Assembly: GCF_005239225.2 (NCBI RefSeq)
Contig: NC_133293.1
Location: 15,282,333-15,346,332, forward strand
From: Populus alba
Lineage: Eukaryota; Streptophyta; Magnoliopsida; Malpighiales; Salicaceae
Direction of reading: 5' to 3'
DNA length: 64,000 bases
Made by a program: the position numbers and the translations under genes. This document shows, piece after piece, positions 35,178 to 47,758 of the stretch; position 1 is the first letter of the stretch; every line of letters begins with the position of its first letter. Under the pieces are notes generated by a model that did no database searches, had not been told where the DNA came from, and saw only the letters and a list, made by a program, of their open reading frames with translations.

Positions 35178-35432
35178 TGTTACAGCTGGAATAATAACAG
35201 TTGCAGTTAGTTGAGAGTTAGCTGTAACAAACTAATTGACACGTGGTTAGTTAAAGAATCAGTTAGTTGTTAGCTGTTAGCAGTTATAGTGCAGGGTGGA
35301 CAGCTATAAAAGGAGAAGGATAGATGGCTTAGAGGGCACGCAAAGAATAAGAAATTTTCCTTTTCTCTCTGAGTTCCCTTCTTTTCTTCTCTATTCTCTA
35401 TTTTCTTTACATATGTTAAGCTGTGCTTAACA
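35178..35432 (+). repeat. 3' LTR
   Basis: 255 bp, no difference from the 5' LTR found by direct reading. Its TATA box (35305-35313) points rightward, into and antisense to the DUF1336 gene. The first six bases of its complement (TGTTAA) provide the last codon and stop of the truncated host gene. Confidence 0.97.
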
Positions 35433-38400
35433 ATTTACCAAATCTATCTTGTTCAAGCGCACACAGCACAGCACTTGCTCTGGCAGTTCCTCTTGTTTTT
35501 GTGCCTGGCAAGATTATCGCAATAAAGCACTTAAACAAACAGGAGAAAACAAAGGAAGTTCACGAGAGAATAAAAAATTAACAATTCTTGCAGGAACACA
35601 AACGAGGTTTTGGCATATGACCAACAAATGACGCTTATGTTTGTCTAAAAATAGCGAGTAAAATCAGTAGAAGCTATCACGAGGAGGAGATTAACTCCAT
35701 CAATGTGCTTCATCAAAATCAGGGCAAAACCCCCTCTTCTTCTCTCTTATTTTTACTATGTTTAAATGAAAAAATATAATTTAGTTTTACTGAGAAAAAA
35801 TTTATTTTCTGATGAAACCAATTTGCTTACAATAGGATAAGTTGCAAGGTCTCTGTACCTGAATAGTCAGACCCACATTAGCTATTCCATGCTTCAAGCG
35901 ATCTCTGAATGCTTCAAGTCCTTTCCTAGATATGTAACTGAACCGATGTATATCCAGGTCAATCTCAAAGTAATTAGGTCCCTGCAAGATAGAAGCTTAG
36001 TCAACTTTCCTAAAATGTAAACACCAAAACCAATTATAGGCGCCTTCTCCATGTTTTTCATTTCTTTTATAAAAGGGGAAACCACAAGAAAAAGAAAAGA
36101 CACCTTGTACTAGTATGTTAAAAAATTAAATAACTCGTATCGTGGTGTCTCAATTAACAGTTTAAACTATTTGATAGAGATAACTTTTTAATATAGTATC
36201 AGAAAGGATGGTGTGTTAAAAAAATATTGGAATTTCATCTAATAGCTTAAGTTATCGAGTTAATACGAGTCTATGCAAGTTTAAAAGACTTTTAATTAAA
36301 AAATATATTAAAAAATAATATAAATTATATCTTAAATATTACCTAACAATTTAAGTTAGTGGTCAATTGAGGATTATACATCATCCAAAAGGCCAAAACA
36401 TTCCAAAACTGCATGATCCTGATCCTCCACATTATCTCAACTTACTAAATAAACGCGGAATTTTGTATCGAATGAAATTAGTATTGCTAGACTAAACATT
36501 GATAGAACAAATGTGATTCGTAGACAAAAAGTTTATCCTTACCTTAAAGAATTCATGTTGAGGGCGTGAAAGCACTGGCTTGTCATTATAACTTTGAATA
36601 AGCTTCCTTTCTGCAGAACTCAACTGCAATTCCTCTGGATTAACTAGGCCCACCAGAATTTTCAGCCTCTCTCTGAAAGGAACTGTGCACTCTTTTGCAA
36701 AGCCTTTAACCTTTTCCATATCATCCTCAACAAGTCTCTGGGTAGGATGCAATAAGATTCATCAACTAAAATATTTCACAAGGTGGGGAAAGATTGCTTC
36801 CAAGCATTTTGCCATGGTATAAAAAAGCAATGGAACAAGGAAGACTAGATGATGTCAAGCACAGATCAGCGTATGAAATTTCATGAAATATTATTTCAGG
36901 AAATACCTTGATGCTGTCTTGAAAACAAGGTGAAATCTGTTTGTTGAAATTCTCAGATAGTTTAAAATATACTACAAGGCTCATGCCTTCTCCATCAGAA
37001 TCACAGTTGAACATTGAAACAGGATAACTGGGAAGCTGCAGCGTGAAAACCCATAATAAGAAAATTATGTTCCATCACTTTGAAGTGAACCTAGTAATTC
37101 AATGAAGAAAATAGCACAGCAGTCCAATCACTTGAACCCCAAGAATCAACTCAAGGGAATTGAGATCACAACCATGTCGCTCCCAGCCAAAGTTCTTATG
37201 AAGGAATTCCCAGGGAACTCACCATCAATTCATTAAACAAAATAAAACTAGCAGATTCACTTAAAATGTTGCTGTAAACAACAAGCACGGATCCTGTCAC
37301 AATTCATATGTGGAAATGAATAAAAACTGTCGAACAGTTCATCAGATAATATCCAGAACCTCATTAAATATACACAAACAACTCTGCACAATCAGAATTG
37401 TGTGTGTGAATGAGAGAGAGAGAGAGAGAGGACCTGCATATTAATGATCAGCAGCGGCGGTACTTTCTCATGTGCTTGCAAATTAGGAAGTTCAAGATGC
37501 TGAGCAATGTGATTTATCTTCCGTGGGCATACAAATAAATCTACACCAATTGGTACATATGGACTGTAGTCCGGAGCAGGGCACTTCTGCTTATCTCTGC
37601 ATGGTTAGAGATTAATGTTTAGACAGTTCAATTCCCTTGAAAGTATATGAGGAAAAAATAATTACATCATTGACTAATAGTCGTAGGTATGCACAAATAA
37701 CTAATATCATAAGCTAGTGAACATCATGCCTGAAAAAAGTCTCGCCTCGGAGCTTAAAAACTGAAGGTGAAATCTCAGACCAGCATCCAGCAGTTGGCTT
37801 CTCCCCTTTTGAACATGGAATCAGAAATCCTGCTCTTGGGCGATACAGTAATCTCTCGGCTGCACCATTTCACGCACTCATTCATTATTAATAAGAAAAA
37901 ATGTATCTTAATCATTAAAAACAAAACTGGAATTTACATTTCACCTATTCTATGCTAAGGTTCAATTCAAAGCTTATATAGCTGGAATAAACTCGTTAAA
38001 TAGCATAACATGTGTTCATCAAATGAATCGTACTTGTATAAAGTTTCAGGGGGTTTTGCATATCATGTGTGGCAATAGGAATTCGCACCAAGGCAATGTC
38101 ATGTCTTACAGGCAATCCTAATACTTCTGGGATATAAATGTGTCTCTCTGTGATCTTATAAAGACTACAATCTGTACTCACAGAATTCAGTCGTTTCCTC
38201 TCCATCGCAAGATTTCCTCTTCAATGATAGCATAATTACTTTCGATTTCCTTCTACATTCTTGAGTTTTCTCTGCCAAGTCATGCATGCCCTCTTTGAGA
38301 CCTTTAAAATTTCCACAAGGATCATCTAAAGCTTTCTTTATCTTACTAGAAACCTCATCGCCCTTTGGACCTCCTCCATCCATTTTCAGGTAACTTTCAT

Positions 38401-39036
38401 AGAAGCCCTCGTACTTGCACCCAGCATCTACAAAGCATGATGCAGCTCCATATTGAAGCATTTGAGTGTTTTGTTTATGTCCAGTTGCATTACCAACAGG
38501 AGGAAAACAATCTGAACAGCCAAAAGAACAATATCAGCACTGACTACCAATTGAAGAGTCACAATTTCAATAAATTTATGTGTATCACCTCCGTGCACAC
38601 TGATGAAGTCATCATCCGAATCTGAATCCATAATACTAAGAGAGTCGAACCATACTTCCTCCTGACATATTCCTGCAGAAAATTGAAATTTTATGGTCAG
38701 AAAACTGTTCAAGAAGTGTCAGCCCGAGGCTTAAAAATCAATGGATGGAAAGGACATACCATTTGCATCAATTTGACTATGGTTCCATTGTAGCTGGGTG
38801 AGATGGAATGTCTTATTAGAAACTTCAGATCTCTTGCGGGTAGTTGCAGCACCCTTCTCAAAGTCAAGACGAACAAACTCTCTAAGAGCAAAATCACTAA
38901 TTCCAGCATCACTAAGCCGTTGAATAGGGGCATCAGCAATACAAGTGGAACTCTTTCCACTACTTTTGGAAGATTTACGCATGTGTTTCCTAGTTGTTCT
39001 TATTCTTTCATTGTTTGTTGAGACACAGCCACCCAT
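35427..39036 (-). CDS. DUF1336 / EDR2 C-terminal-like protein (CW14-like), truncated by retrotransposon
   Basis: Nine exons on the minus strand: 39036-38760, 38672-38589, 38511-38182, 37859-37730, 37596-37434, 37035-36907, 36737-36543, 35981-35859 and 35504-35427. The predicted protein is 502 aa; without the insertion it would be 513. The MGGCVS start is a strong N-myristoylation/palmitoylation signal, suggesting membrane anchoring. Residues 231 onward form the EDR2 C-terminal (DUF1336) domain: [76 protein letters not shown] and [20 protein letters not shown]. Relatives include Arabidopsis CW14; EDR2 itself is a negative regulator of defence, but the molecular role of this subfamily is unknown. 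Intron 4 fits only with a GC donor (TTCAG|GCATGA). The last exon is interrupted after Asn501; the frame then reads Cys-stop inside the LTR. Exon joins follow family conservation and keep phase throughout. Confidence 0.9.
35433..35437. repeat. Right target-site duplication (ATTTA)
   Basis: Matches 30298-30302 exactly. It confirms insertion as a single integrase event, with no later rearrangement at the ends. Confidence 0.95.
36115..36375 (+). mobile_element. TRIM-like relic, copy 2, in intron 7 of the DUF1336 gene
   Basis: A degenerate terminal repeat (about 36115-36195, CAGTTTAAACTATTTGATAG), a PBS-like TAGTATCAGAAAG (36197-36209), an internal piece with GAGTCTATGCAAGTTTAAAAG and a second terminal repeat with AAAAAATAATATAAATTATA (36310-36329). 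It has the same architecture as the copies at 15.6 and 47.8 kb. It lies between exon 8 and exon 7 and does not touch either splice site. Confidence 0.45.
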
Positions 39037-40900
39037 TATGACAGAAAGCTTTCAGCAAACCTCAGCCAGTAGATGTTTACTCATATGAGAAGACAAAGGC
39101 ACCAAGCAGGTAAACTTGTTGCAAATGATGAACCTGCGAAATTCCAACCAAACAAAAAATGAAATATAAAAAAAATAGAAAAGCAGAAGCTTTCATTGGT
39201 AACAAGAACTTCAGAAACAAACAACATCTGCATTAAGACCATCTTTACCCTAACGAAAATAAGCCAAAATCTCTATATTAGCTTACTCTATATGCCGATA
39301 AATTCATGCGATGCATAGCAAGAAAGAAAGTAAATTCATGAAAATCTTTGGTTCTGCATTGAAATTTAAAATGAAGTTCTATGATTGACCTTTCCGTATA
39401 GAATTGAATTAACAATTTTCCACGTCATAGTTGCTCCGTCAAAAAAAAAGAAGGGAAGGGACAAGCAGAGACCATTGCTTGAATAAGGTGTGGAGAGCTA
39501 AAGTTAGAAAGCTGTTTCATCAAGTTTATCAGTTTTCATTGCATCAAAACGAAAAAAATAATTTTTAGCGTTTCACATCAAGTACACACCTTTGACCTCA
39601 AAATGCTTTCCAGAGAGAAGGCAGCCTGCCTCCCAGAGTAGCTTCCAGGAAAAAAGCTGCCTTCCGGTTAAGAAAGAAAATTTAATCCTGCGATGAGATT
39701 ATTGAATATTGAAGTGTCACCAAATTTACACCGCCTAACCCCACCACTGAAAAATACCTGAAGAAAAAGAGGGGATGAAAATCCATATTACTTGAAGAGC
39801 ACTCACAAGTCACAACACCATCAATTTGAATCCTCCTAATTCTGATCAAAACAGTATGATCACTATCCAACAAACAAATTCATGGAAGAAAAACAGAAAC
39901 AACTTGGTTGATATTGTGGTAAAATTTCTACCTTTTTTCTCTGAAGAAATCCTCTAGACTCAAACTTCGTGTATAAAGGAGAGAACAAACAAATCCTAAA
40001 TACAAAATATCAGAAGGGATTGTTATGGGTTCACGTCAAAGAAGATAGTAGCAGACAAACAAATCCAGATAATCTTGATGGCTAAGCATCCACTAAACAA
40101 AACCAACAAGAAACAAGTCCTTTTTTTCCCTTTTTGTTTTAAAACAAGTCCTTATCAAAGAGAACAAAAAACAAGTAGAAGTTAGAAATGTGCAACGTGA
40201 CATAAAAAAAAAAACACTAAATGCTAAGTCATTCAGGTATCGAAAACAAAATAGCAATCAAACTTGAATTAAGGAATGTACAAGGGGAAATGCAATTGAA
40301 AAATAAAATTAAAAAAGTACTAATTTGAATGCCAGAGACAATCTTGACTCTTTGAGGACAAAAACTCTAACAACTCCACCCCCACCAAAACAAAAAAAGC
40401 TGAAACCTTAACCGAGTCAAGAATATGATTAAACTAAGAAAGAAAAATAACGCAATGATTAAGCATAGAGAGAAAGAAGATCGTACAAAACTACTCCACC
40501 ATGGACATGCGTTTATTCAAGAAAAGGAAACGAGGGGGGTTGCTGCCAATGTTGTTACAATTCGCAAAGCAAAACCATGTAAATAAAGCAAACGAGAAAG
40601 AAAAAACTGGGAAACATAGACGGTGAAGAGCAGAAAAAACAGGGAAAGGTGAAACAAGAAGAATATTTGACATGGTAATTAAGGAAAGTGAAAAGTAGTA
40701 CCCGTGAGGAATATTTTCCGGCATGCATGAAAGAAAACCCGAGTCAGCAAACTCGGATTTTCCTCGCTGAATCAATCTCTCTGTATCTGAATCCGTACGT
40801 GACACCACGAGGAGTCTAGTGTAATGACGATAATATAATGTTGTAATATTTGTCCAGCACAATGTAGGCAGGCAGATTTGCGTTTTCTTCGGATCCTATT
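39037..40900 (-). other. Upstream region of the DUF1336 gene
   Basis: Probable 5' UTR and promoter. A splice-acceptor-like TTTCGCAG (minus strand, near 39133) suggests a 5' UTR intron, and pyrimidine-rich DNA on the plus strand at about 40936-40980 lies upstream. A 123-codon minus frame (40491-40862) has no domain; it would be upstream of the main start if transcribed. No coding exon is supported here. Confidence 0.4.
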
Positions 40901-43377
40901 TTTATGAATTTCTTCCTTTGGATTGGCTGCTTATCCCTCTCCTTTTAAACCTCCTTCCCCTCTCCCTCTCTGTCTATATGTCTCGTTCTATCTTCTTTTT
41001 CTTTAAAATAAAATAAATGTTCTTTTTAGTTTAAACTTTAAACTCAGCGTATTACAGTTTTCCATGTTTTCTCGCCCGACAATTCGCGGCAAATCAATTT
41101 ATGACGGTGCTCCCTTCTGCCCCGCTTTGTCTTCCTCGCACGTGTTTTCATTCAATGCAGGCTACTTTCGAACATCTCTCACACGCGCTACTGTGGTATA
41201 ATAGTATTATTAATTTTACATTCAAATTAATCTTTATATCAATTTTATCATTAAATTATTTTATACTTTAATTAATAATTTATGTTAAAATACTTAATTA
41301 GGAGTTAAGTTTTCTTGTAGAATAATGTTATTTATTAAGAAAAAAAAACATAATTTGTATATAAATATGGATGGAAAACTTCAAATATTGGATATGGAAA
41401 ACTTTAATTGAGAATTCTTAAAAATTTGATGTTGGAATTGATACTAAAATTTTTTTTTAATCAAATAAAATCATGAAAAAGATTAAACAGTATATATTTG
41501 TGATCATGAATTTGAGATGGAAGAAAATGATAAAAACTAATGGCAGATTAAAAAAAAAAATCAAAACTCCCATGCATGTAATTAACGACAAGGATAGCAT
41601 CATCCGTTCCGAGATGGGATTCCAGTAAAGATGGGTATAAACATTTTCTTCCCAGCATGGACATGAGAATGGGAATGGACCATGAACATATCCCGTCCAG
41701 ATTATATAGAAATATATTTTTTTAATTTTCTACTGTCTTTTTTGAATATTGGATGATTTTTCAAATAGATTCAATATTGATGTATATTTATATTTTACCA
41801 CGCGCGTGTTATCGAAATTATTGTGATGAGATTTAATATTTATATAAACTTTCGTACGTATTTATGAATGTGTCCTGTATTAACTTTTAAATATTTCTTG
41901 GTAGCTATAAATATATTTATAATTATGAACAGAGAAAATCTCCAGAACTATACCTGGAATCCAATGAAAAAACGTGATATTAATTAACGTCCCTGATTAA
42001 AGGACGGAATGAAACGAGGCAAGAATGGTAACATAGCCAATTCCACGAACACGAGAACGTGCATGAACTTGATTAGGGAATTTCCATTTTAATAATGCGA
42101 GGAGGTTAGCATTTAATTACCAACGAGGAGGTCCTCATTTAATTACTCCTAATTCAAGGAAATTGAGCTCGTACTCAAAAGGGTGTCCTCTGATTATAAT
42201 TATCGGGGTTGAAAATCTCACTTCATGGCAAATAAAAATAAAAATAAAAATAAAAATATCCATGAATTCTTTAATTAATTCTGCCATGAATATTTGTTTT
42301 TGACTGGATTGGATTGGATAGACTGAATGAGAATTATTCTAAGAATATCACAGGAAAGTAAGAACAAAATACTTTTGGGGGGAGCCGTGATATAATTCAT
42401 ATTCAACGCACAAAAAATGCTTCTGTACACGTCAACTACCCCTGAAATAAATCGGCGTAGAAATCTGGTATTTAGGCCTGCCAAATTAAGGGGGGAGAGC
42501 ATTATTGATTGCTTAACCAATCATTAAGCGATCGTGGCCTTAATTAAATATTTGTGTGTGAAACTTGATGGTGGACGTTGCCAAATTTCTTCTTAGAAAT
42601 TTTGCTTCTTTGTCGTAGCCTGGATCACGGCCATCTCCTTTTTTAAAGCACTAGCTAGTTTATATCCCTAGATCCTAATCCCACCTGACTAATAATTAAG
42701 TCGCTCGCTCTGAGACAAATATATATATATATATATATGAACTGCATTTTACCGAGAAGAAATCGATTACAGGGAAAATAGGAAACGAAATAAGGAGATT
42801 AATGTCCCCGCTAAACCCATTTCTCATGGTTTTCCGGTTCTCTCTGAGACATATAATTGAGGGCCAAGATACTTTTTCGATATAAAAACGAGAAGCAGAA
42901 ACATGTTGGAGAGCATTGTGCGTTAATTAAAGTAATCCGAAGGTCGTGATCGTGTCTGAGTGGCGAGGAGAGAGATACGAGTCCGGCGTGGGTGTCCGAG
43001 TGCAGCTAGCTGGTATGTGAAAGTGACTCTTGTTGTCCGTGGGAACAAAACCAGCTTGTTTCTTCCACAAAATCGCACCACAGCTAGCCAACTACCTAAT
43101 TTCATTACAAACAACTCATTTATTGCCTTGGCTAAATAATTCGGCTTACTTTTTGTGACAGTGACAGAGAATTTGTTTTAAATTATTTTTAAAAAATTTA
43201 TATTGAAATAATATATATATATATATATATATCTTAAATTTATTTTTTATATCTCATTAAAAATATATAAAAATATTATAAAAAATTAATTTTTTTTCAA
43301 AACACAATTCGAACACACCCTCAAAATGCTCGCCCTGCTTAGTTATTGGGAAAATGTTCTTCTTTTTTAGGATTTGG

Positions 43378-43381
<4 letters not shown>

Positions 43382-43468
<87 letters not shown>
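43382..43468. repeat. Compound (AT)n(AG)n microsatellite
   Basis: About 27 AT units run directly into about 16 AG units. It is likely to be length-variable and prone to assembly error. Confidence 0.95.
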
Positions 43469-43470
<2 letters not shown>

Positions 43471-43835
43471 AAACACACACTCTTTATATGTTGATTTGGG
43501 TGAAACTTGGTAGTATTTTCTTGGATAGGGACTCGTGTTAGTATCAATTTTACAAGAAATACTATTTTTCTGTTGAATCAGACATTACAAGTCGATATAT
43601 TTTAGAGTGGTCCTTTTGCTCTGGTGCGCTCTCTTCATAATTTAAAATTGTGAACTGTGCTTTTATTATTATTTTTTCCGTCTTTTTCATGTAATAATAG
43701 CTTGGAATTTGGATGGATATTAATAAGTCGAGATGGTAGCGAAAAAAAAATTAAAAAAAAAAAAAACTAACAGAAAGAAAATGAAATGGTATGGTACTTT
43801 ATATCAGTGGGACATTGAGCATATGGGTGTTATAG

Positions 43836-43847
43836 CCCCCCCCCCCC

Positions 43848-43919
<72 letters not shown>
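43836..43919. repeat. Compound (C)n(CA)n(TA)n(GA)n microsatellite
   Basis: Four simple repeats are arranged head to tail: 13 C, then CA, TA and GA runs, ending before CAATTAG. It resembles the (AT)n(AG)n tract 370 bp to the left. Confidence 0.95.
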
Positions 43920-46900
43920 CAATTAGAAGAAAAGAAAGTAGAAATAAGAATTCAGATACTTCCAATGTTTCCCGACCAAATGAAGAAGCATGAATACCAT
44001 GGTTCATTTTCTATATATGAATAGGTTGATGGTTGCTCTCTCTTTATAAAATGAACTCAGATAGACAATATTATTATATTCAATTAAAGGTGCGGAAGGG
44101 CCCACCCAACCATTCATCAAAACAATAATGATTAGCACTACAAGTTTTCTTTGCCTATGATTAGCCATTATCGGATTGGTGGAAACCCGTGTGGCCGTGT
44201 GGGAGTAGTTGGGCCGTGAGGGCACTCCTCCGTTCGGCTAGTCGAGCTTTGTCCTCGTCTCGCCAGCCAGTTGAAGAAAAGAACCACCATGAAAAGATAA
44301 TTTTAATTCTTTGATGGGTGCCTTTATCCTTTCCGACGAAAATAAATAAATAAATAAACTATTGTTTACCTACAACAATTGGGTCGACCTGTGACCGGAT
44401 CCTTTATTGTTTAATGGGTGATTTATGCAATTTAATTATGATATAGAATCGTTCTCGAGTTACGTCCAAGTCTTGTACTGATTCATTTTTAAAAAGAAAT
44501 CTTTTTTAAAAAAGACAAAAACTTTTGAGAAAAATATCAGTGTTGCAGTATCTTTGGGATTCCTTGAAGGCTTCTTAGAAAATGGTGATAGATTTAAAAT
44601 GAACATGTCTACGCTGTGAGCAGAGATTAGGTAGGCAAAGACCAGCAAGGGCTGGTTTTTCTCTCGCTTTCACCCCTTTCTTTGATCATTTCACATCTTC
44701 CAAGTTTTTGAAGGTTGCACTCAACTAATTGGGTGAAGGATGACTTATTGGTTGGAAGTTCAAAGTTGATGTGCCAAAGTATAATACTAGATTACAGCTT
44801 CAACAATGTCGAGAGGCCTAACTAGCCTCAGTTGAGGTTAGACAATTTAATTACGGAGTGAAGGCAATTCCTTGTGTACTATTCTAAGCAAATGACATTG
44901 CACAAACTATAAATTAACAAGCTGGTCTTGTCCATGAATTACTACGAGTCAGGCAAGTCCTAGCTCGTTCGGTAGGTGCAAGAACACTCGCAATTAATGG
45001 TATGAGGAATCTCTAGCTACATAGCACCTATATCGAAGAGAGGGGGGGGGGGAGGAGCGAGAGAGACGAAATATAATTCAATTTCCTTACCAAATCCGAG
45101 TCCTGGTTATTTATCTCAGGGCAATCTAAAAGAAATTGTCATTGGTCTGTATCAGCTAGAAGACAGACAATATGTGATTTGTTGAAACACCTACTCGTCA
45201 ATTATTGTGTTTAGAAACTCGCCTACAAAACAACACTCGTAGCACTCCTGAAATTGTTCCCTCGGCAATCAAAATCAACAACTACTTCGACATCACAACA
45301 AGCTAACTTGCGTGTCCATCTTTCGGAACAGAGCGGAGACATGATCTCTTATTATATGAAGGAGATGTAAAAATAATTAATAGGATGATCGAGCAGCGCT
45401 GCCATCTCTTGCCCTCGAGTTACATGAACTGAACAGGGCAGTTGACTGCTTAAAAATGATTGTTCTCCTTGACCTTGTTCTGGGCCCTCGAACCATGATA
45501 TTTAAGATGGAGCCTGCTTTACGTTTGCAAGATTTGATATAACGATGTGTGAGGTCAAACAACACCCAGTTAATGGCGCGATGTGTTTTTTCTTCTCGGG
45601 CTGTGATGGCAAGCATTAAAAACACCATGTTCTGAAATTTATTGCCAATTACTGCGAGTAAGGTATGGCACGTGGGATATATTTCTTGTCAATTTACTGG
45701 GGATCGGTGCTTGGAATTCAAACCTTGGCCTTAGCAAGTCTCCATTCCATTCAAGATCGCAAGGCATCTCTATTAACAAGACAAGACTTTCTCTGGGCCT
45801 CAATCATTTTCTTACCAGGCCCCAGAAGCGTGGCTGAACGGCTACACACAGAAGCTATCTCCTGATAGCGAGCTCTAGCCATTTTGATTTGGCTCAGCCG
45901 ATGACACGAGGTCGCTAGCCCTAGGACTCACTGGCAATTTGACACGGCAAATCTTAGCCAGTTCGATAGATAGATTACTGTGGGATCCCAGCTTTAACCG
46001 AGTTCGAGAGTCGAATAAATTCTTTTCAATGTTAGTTCCAGGATTCCAACTCAGAAAATCAAAGAAGCGGATCTCCTTAGTCACCGTACCTATCCATTTG
46101 AGAAGCAACACATCGAGAGTATCTACACTCCAACATAATTAGTAGCCTTTTTGATTGGGCCTTCGTTTAGGCCTAATCGGGAAAAAAAATTGCTATTCTA
46201 AAAGAAGAGGGGAAGATAGTTTGTCCGTCCGGGCTCAACTTTAAAATTAACACTGCCAACTACAGGCCTTGTTAACATCTCTTGAAGGGGCCTGGGCCAG
46301 AGTTTTCAACGAAACTGTCTGGGCTAAGACAGCAAACAAGCCTACCCCATTGTCCGGTCAAACATGGAAAGTCTCTCCATTCTATGGTCTGTATGAACTG
46401 TGATGCATCATGCAAGAGGAGTGTCATGAAAACAGGCGTGAACCAACAAAATGAGCAATTAATTTCCCATTTAATATCGGAAGGAAAGGTTTGGTACAAA
46501 CTCCCGTCAGATTGGTCTAAAGTAAAAATAATGGAAGACACCGACCCGTGCTTTTTCCCCTCCTCGTCAATTAGTGGAGGGACCATTGGAAAGAAAACCA
46601 GGTGCTCAAACCCCATGTTTTTATGATGATCCCTAGATTCCTCTCTTCGTGTTGTAAAATCGGAGTGTCATTTCAAAATAAAATTCCCAGGAAGACCTTT
46701 GTGGAAATGATAGTGTGTGTGCTCGACAAAGCAACCGATCCAAGTAAATGGGCCTCTTGTGCTTTCATGCAAATCGGGTGCAATTGAGCCCACAAAATGC
46801 ACTCCTGGGCTTCCTAAATTACCAGTGTTCTTTTTTTTTTTTTTTTTCTGGAGAAATTCTCTTGAAATGCTGGCATTGAACACGTGAATGTTGGTACGAG

Positions 46901-47758
46901 ATAAATATTTCTCTACCTTTTGCTCCTCGCTCAGATTAGTAGGGATTAATGAGCATAATGTTGGATTTATGGTATGGTAAAGCAATGAAAATGTAAGATA
47001 CAAGTTTCTCCCCCCTCCCCGCCTCTTCTTGCGCACCTAAATGAAGCAACTTCTTTTGGACTGCTGCACTTTGGAATCTGGTATGGATTCTACATCAAAT
47101 GGATGGCCCAATTGACTTGAGAAAAAACACGAAAAGAAGATGCAGAGGGAAAAATGAAAGGATCCCAGTCTTGTCGAAGAGTTGTTTACCGGGACTGGTA
47201 GTGTATGGCATGTGTTGACAACATTGCATCTTGTCGAGGAGTAAAAGCCAAGTAATAAGTTATGATAATGAGCACAGTAAATGTCAAATTAATCTCTCTT
47301 TGCGTGTAATCTTTTTCAAAACTTGTAATTATTCTAAAATATATTCATTAAGCCGCAACCTCATGCAATAGGATGGCGATAGGCTGCTGGTAGCAAGTTC
47401 TATTTTCAAAGGTCACGGGTTTCGATCAGATCACGTCTCAGAAAAGCTGAAAAATAAAAAAGAGAGAAGGTTGGAATGGACAGTCACGGACCACGTCCTT
47501 TTTACTTTGACACTTAAAAGTGATGTTTCCTCACGAATGTCAAGGTGAACTTTGCGATGTTAGAGTGTTCAAGTTCACAATGGGTCTCATTTTACTTGAA
47601 AATATAATTATCATTATTTTTTAAAATATTAAAATATTTTTTTTAAAAAAAAAATATTTTTAATATTAACATATGCATATATTTTTTTAAAAATACAAAA
47701 ATAAATAAAATAATAAAAAAACATAAAGATCCTTATTTATATGTGCGACTCATACCCA

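Larger units (their letters stand above)
30303..35432 (+). mobile_element. Complete Ty3/gypsy chromovirus LTR retrotransposon (Reina-like size)
   Basis: A 5130-bp element with 255-bp LTRs at both ends (30303-30557, 35178-35432), each TG...CA. The LTRs read base for base as the same sequence. A perfect 5-bp target duplication ATTTA flanks it (30298-30302, 35433-35437). A primer-binding site for initiator tRNA-Met, a polypurine tract and one gag-pol frame complete it. The order PR-RT-RNaseH-INT with a terminal chromodomain places it among the Ty3/gypsy chromoviruses. The short LTRs and total length fit the Reina clade, which is an inference. It is in the last coding exon of the minus-strand DUF1336 gene, so gene and element are in opposite orientation. 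Confidence 0.97.
40901..47758. other. Intergenic DNA with compound microsatellites
   Basis: No gene is supported. Two compound repeats are prominent: (AT)n-(AG)n at 43382-43468 and (C)n-(CA)n-(TA)n-(GA)n at 43836-43919. From about 44.7 to 46.8 kb the sequence is visibly less AT-rich and contains overlapping 114-codon frames on both strands (46272-46616 - and 46282-46626 +) with no recognised domain. A G-run follows GAGAGG at about 45041-45052. Confidence 0.5.

Noticed and set aside
46272..46626. Overlapping 114-codon frames on both strands
   Set aside because: Mirror frames of the same DNA, neither with recognisable motifs. Kept only as part of the compositional finding.
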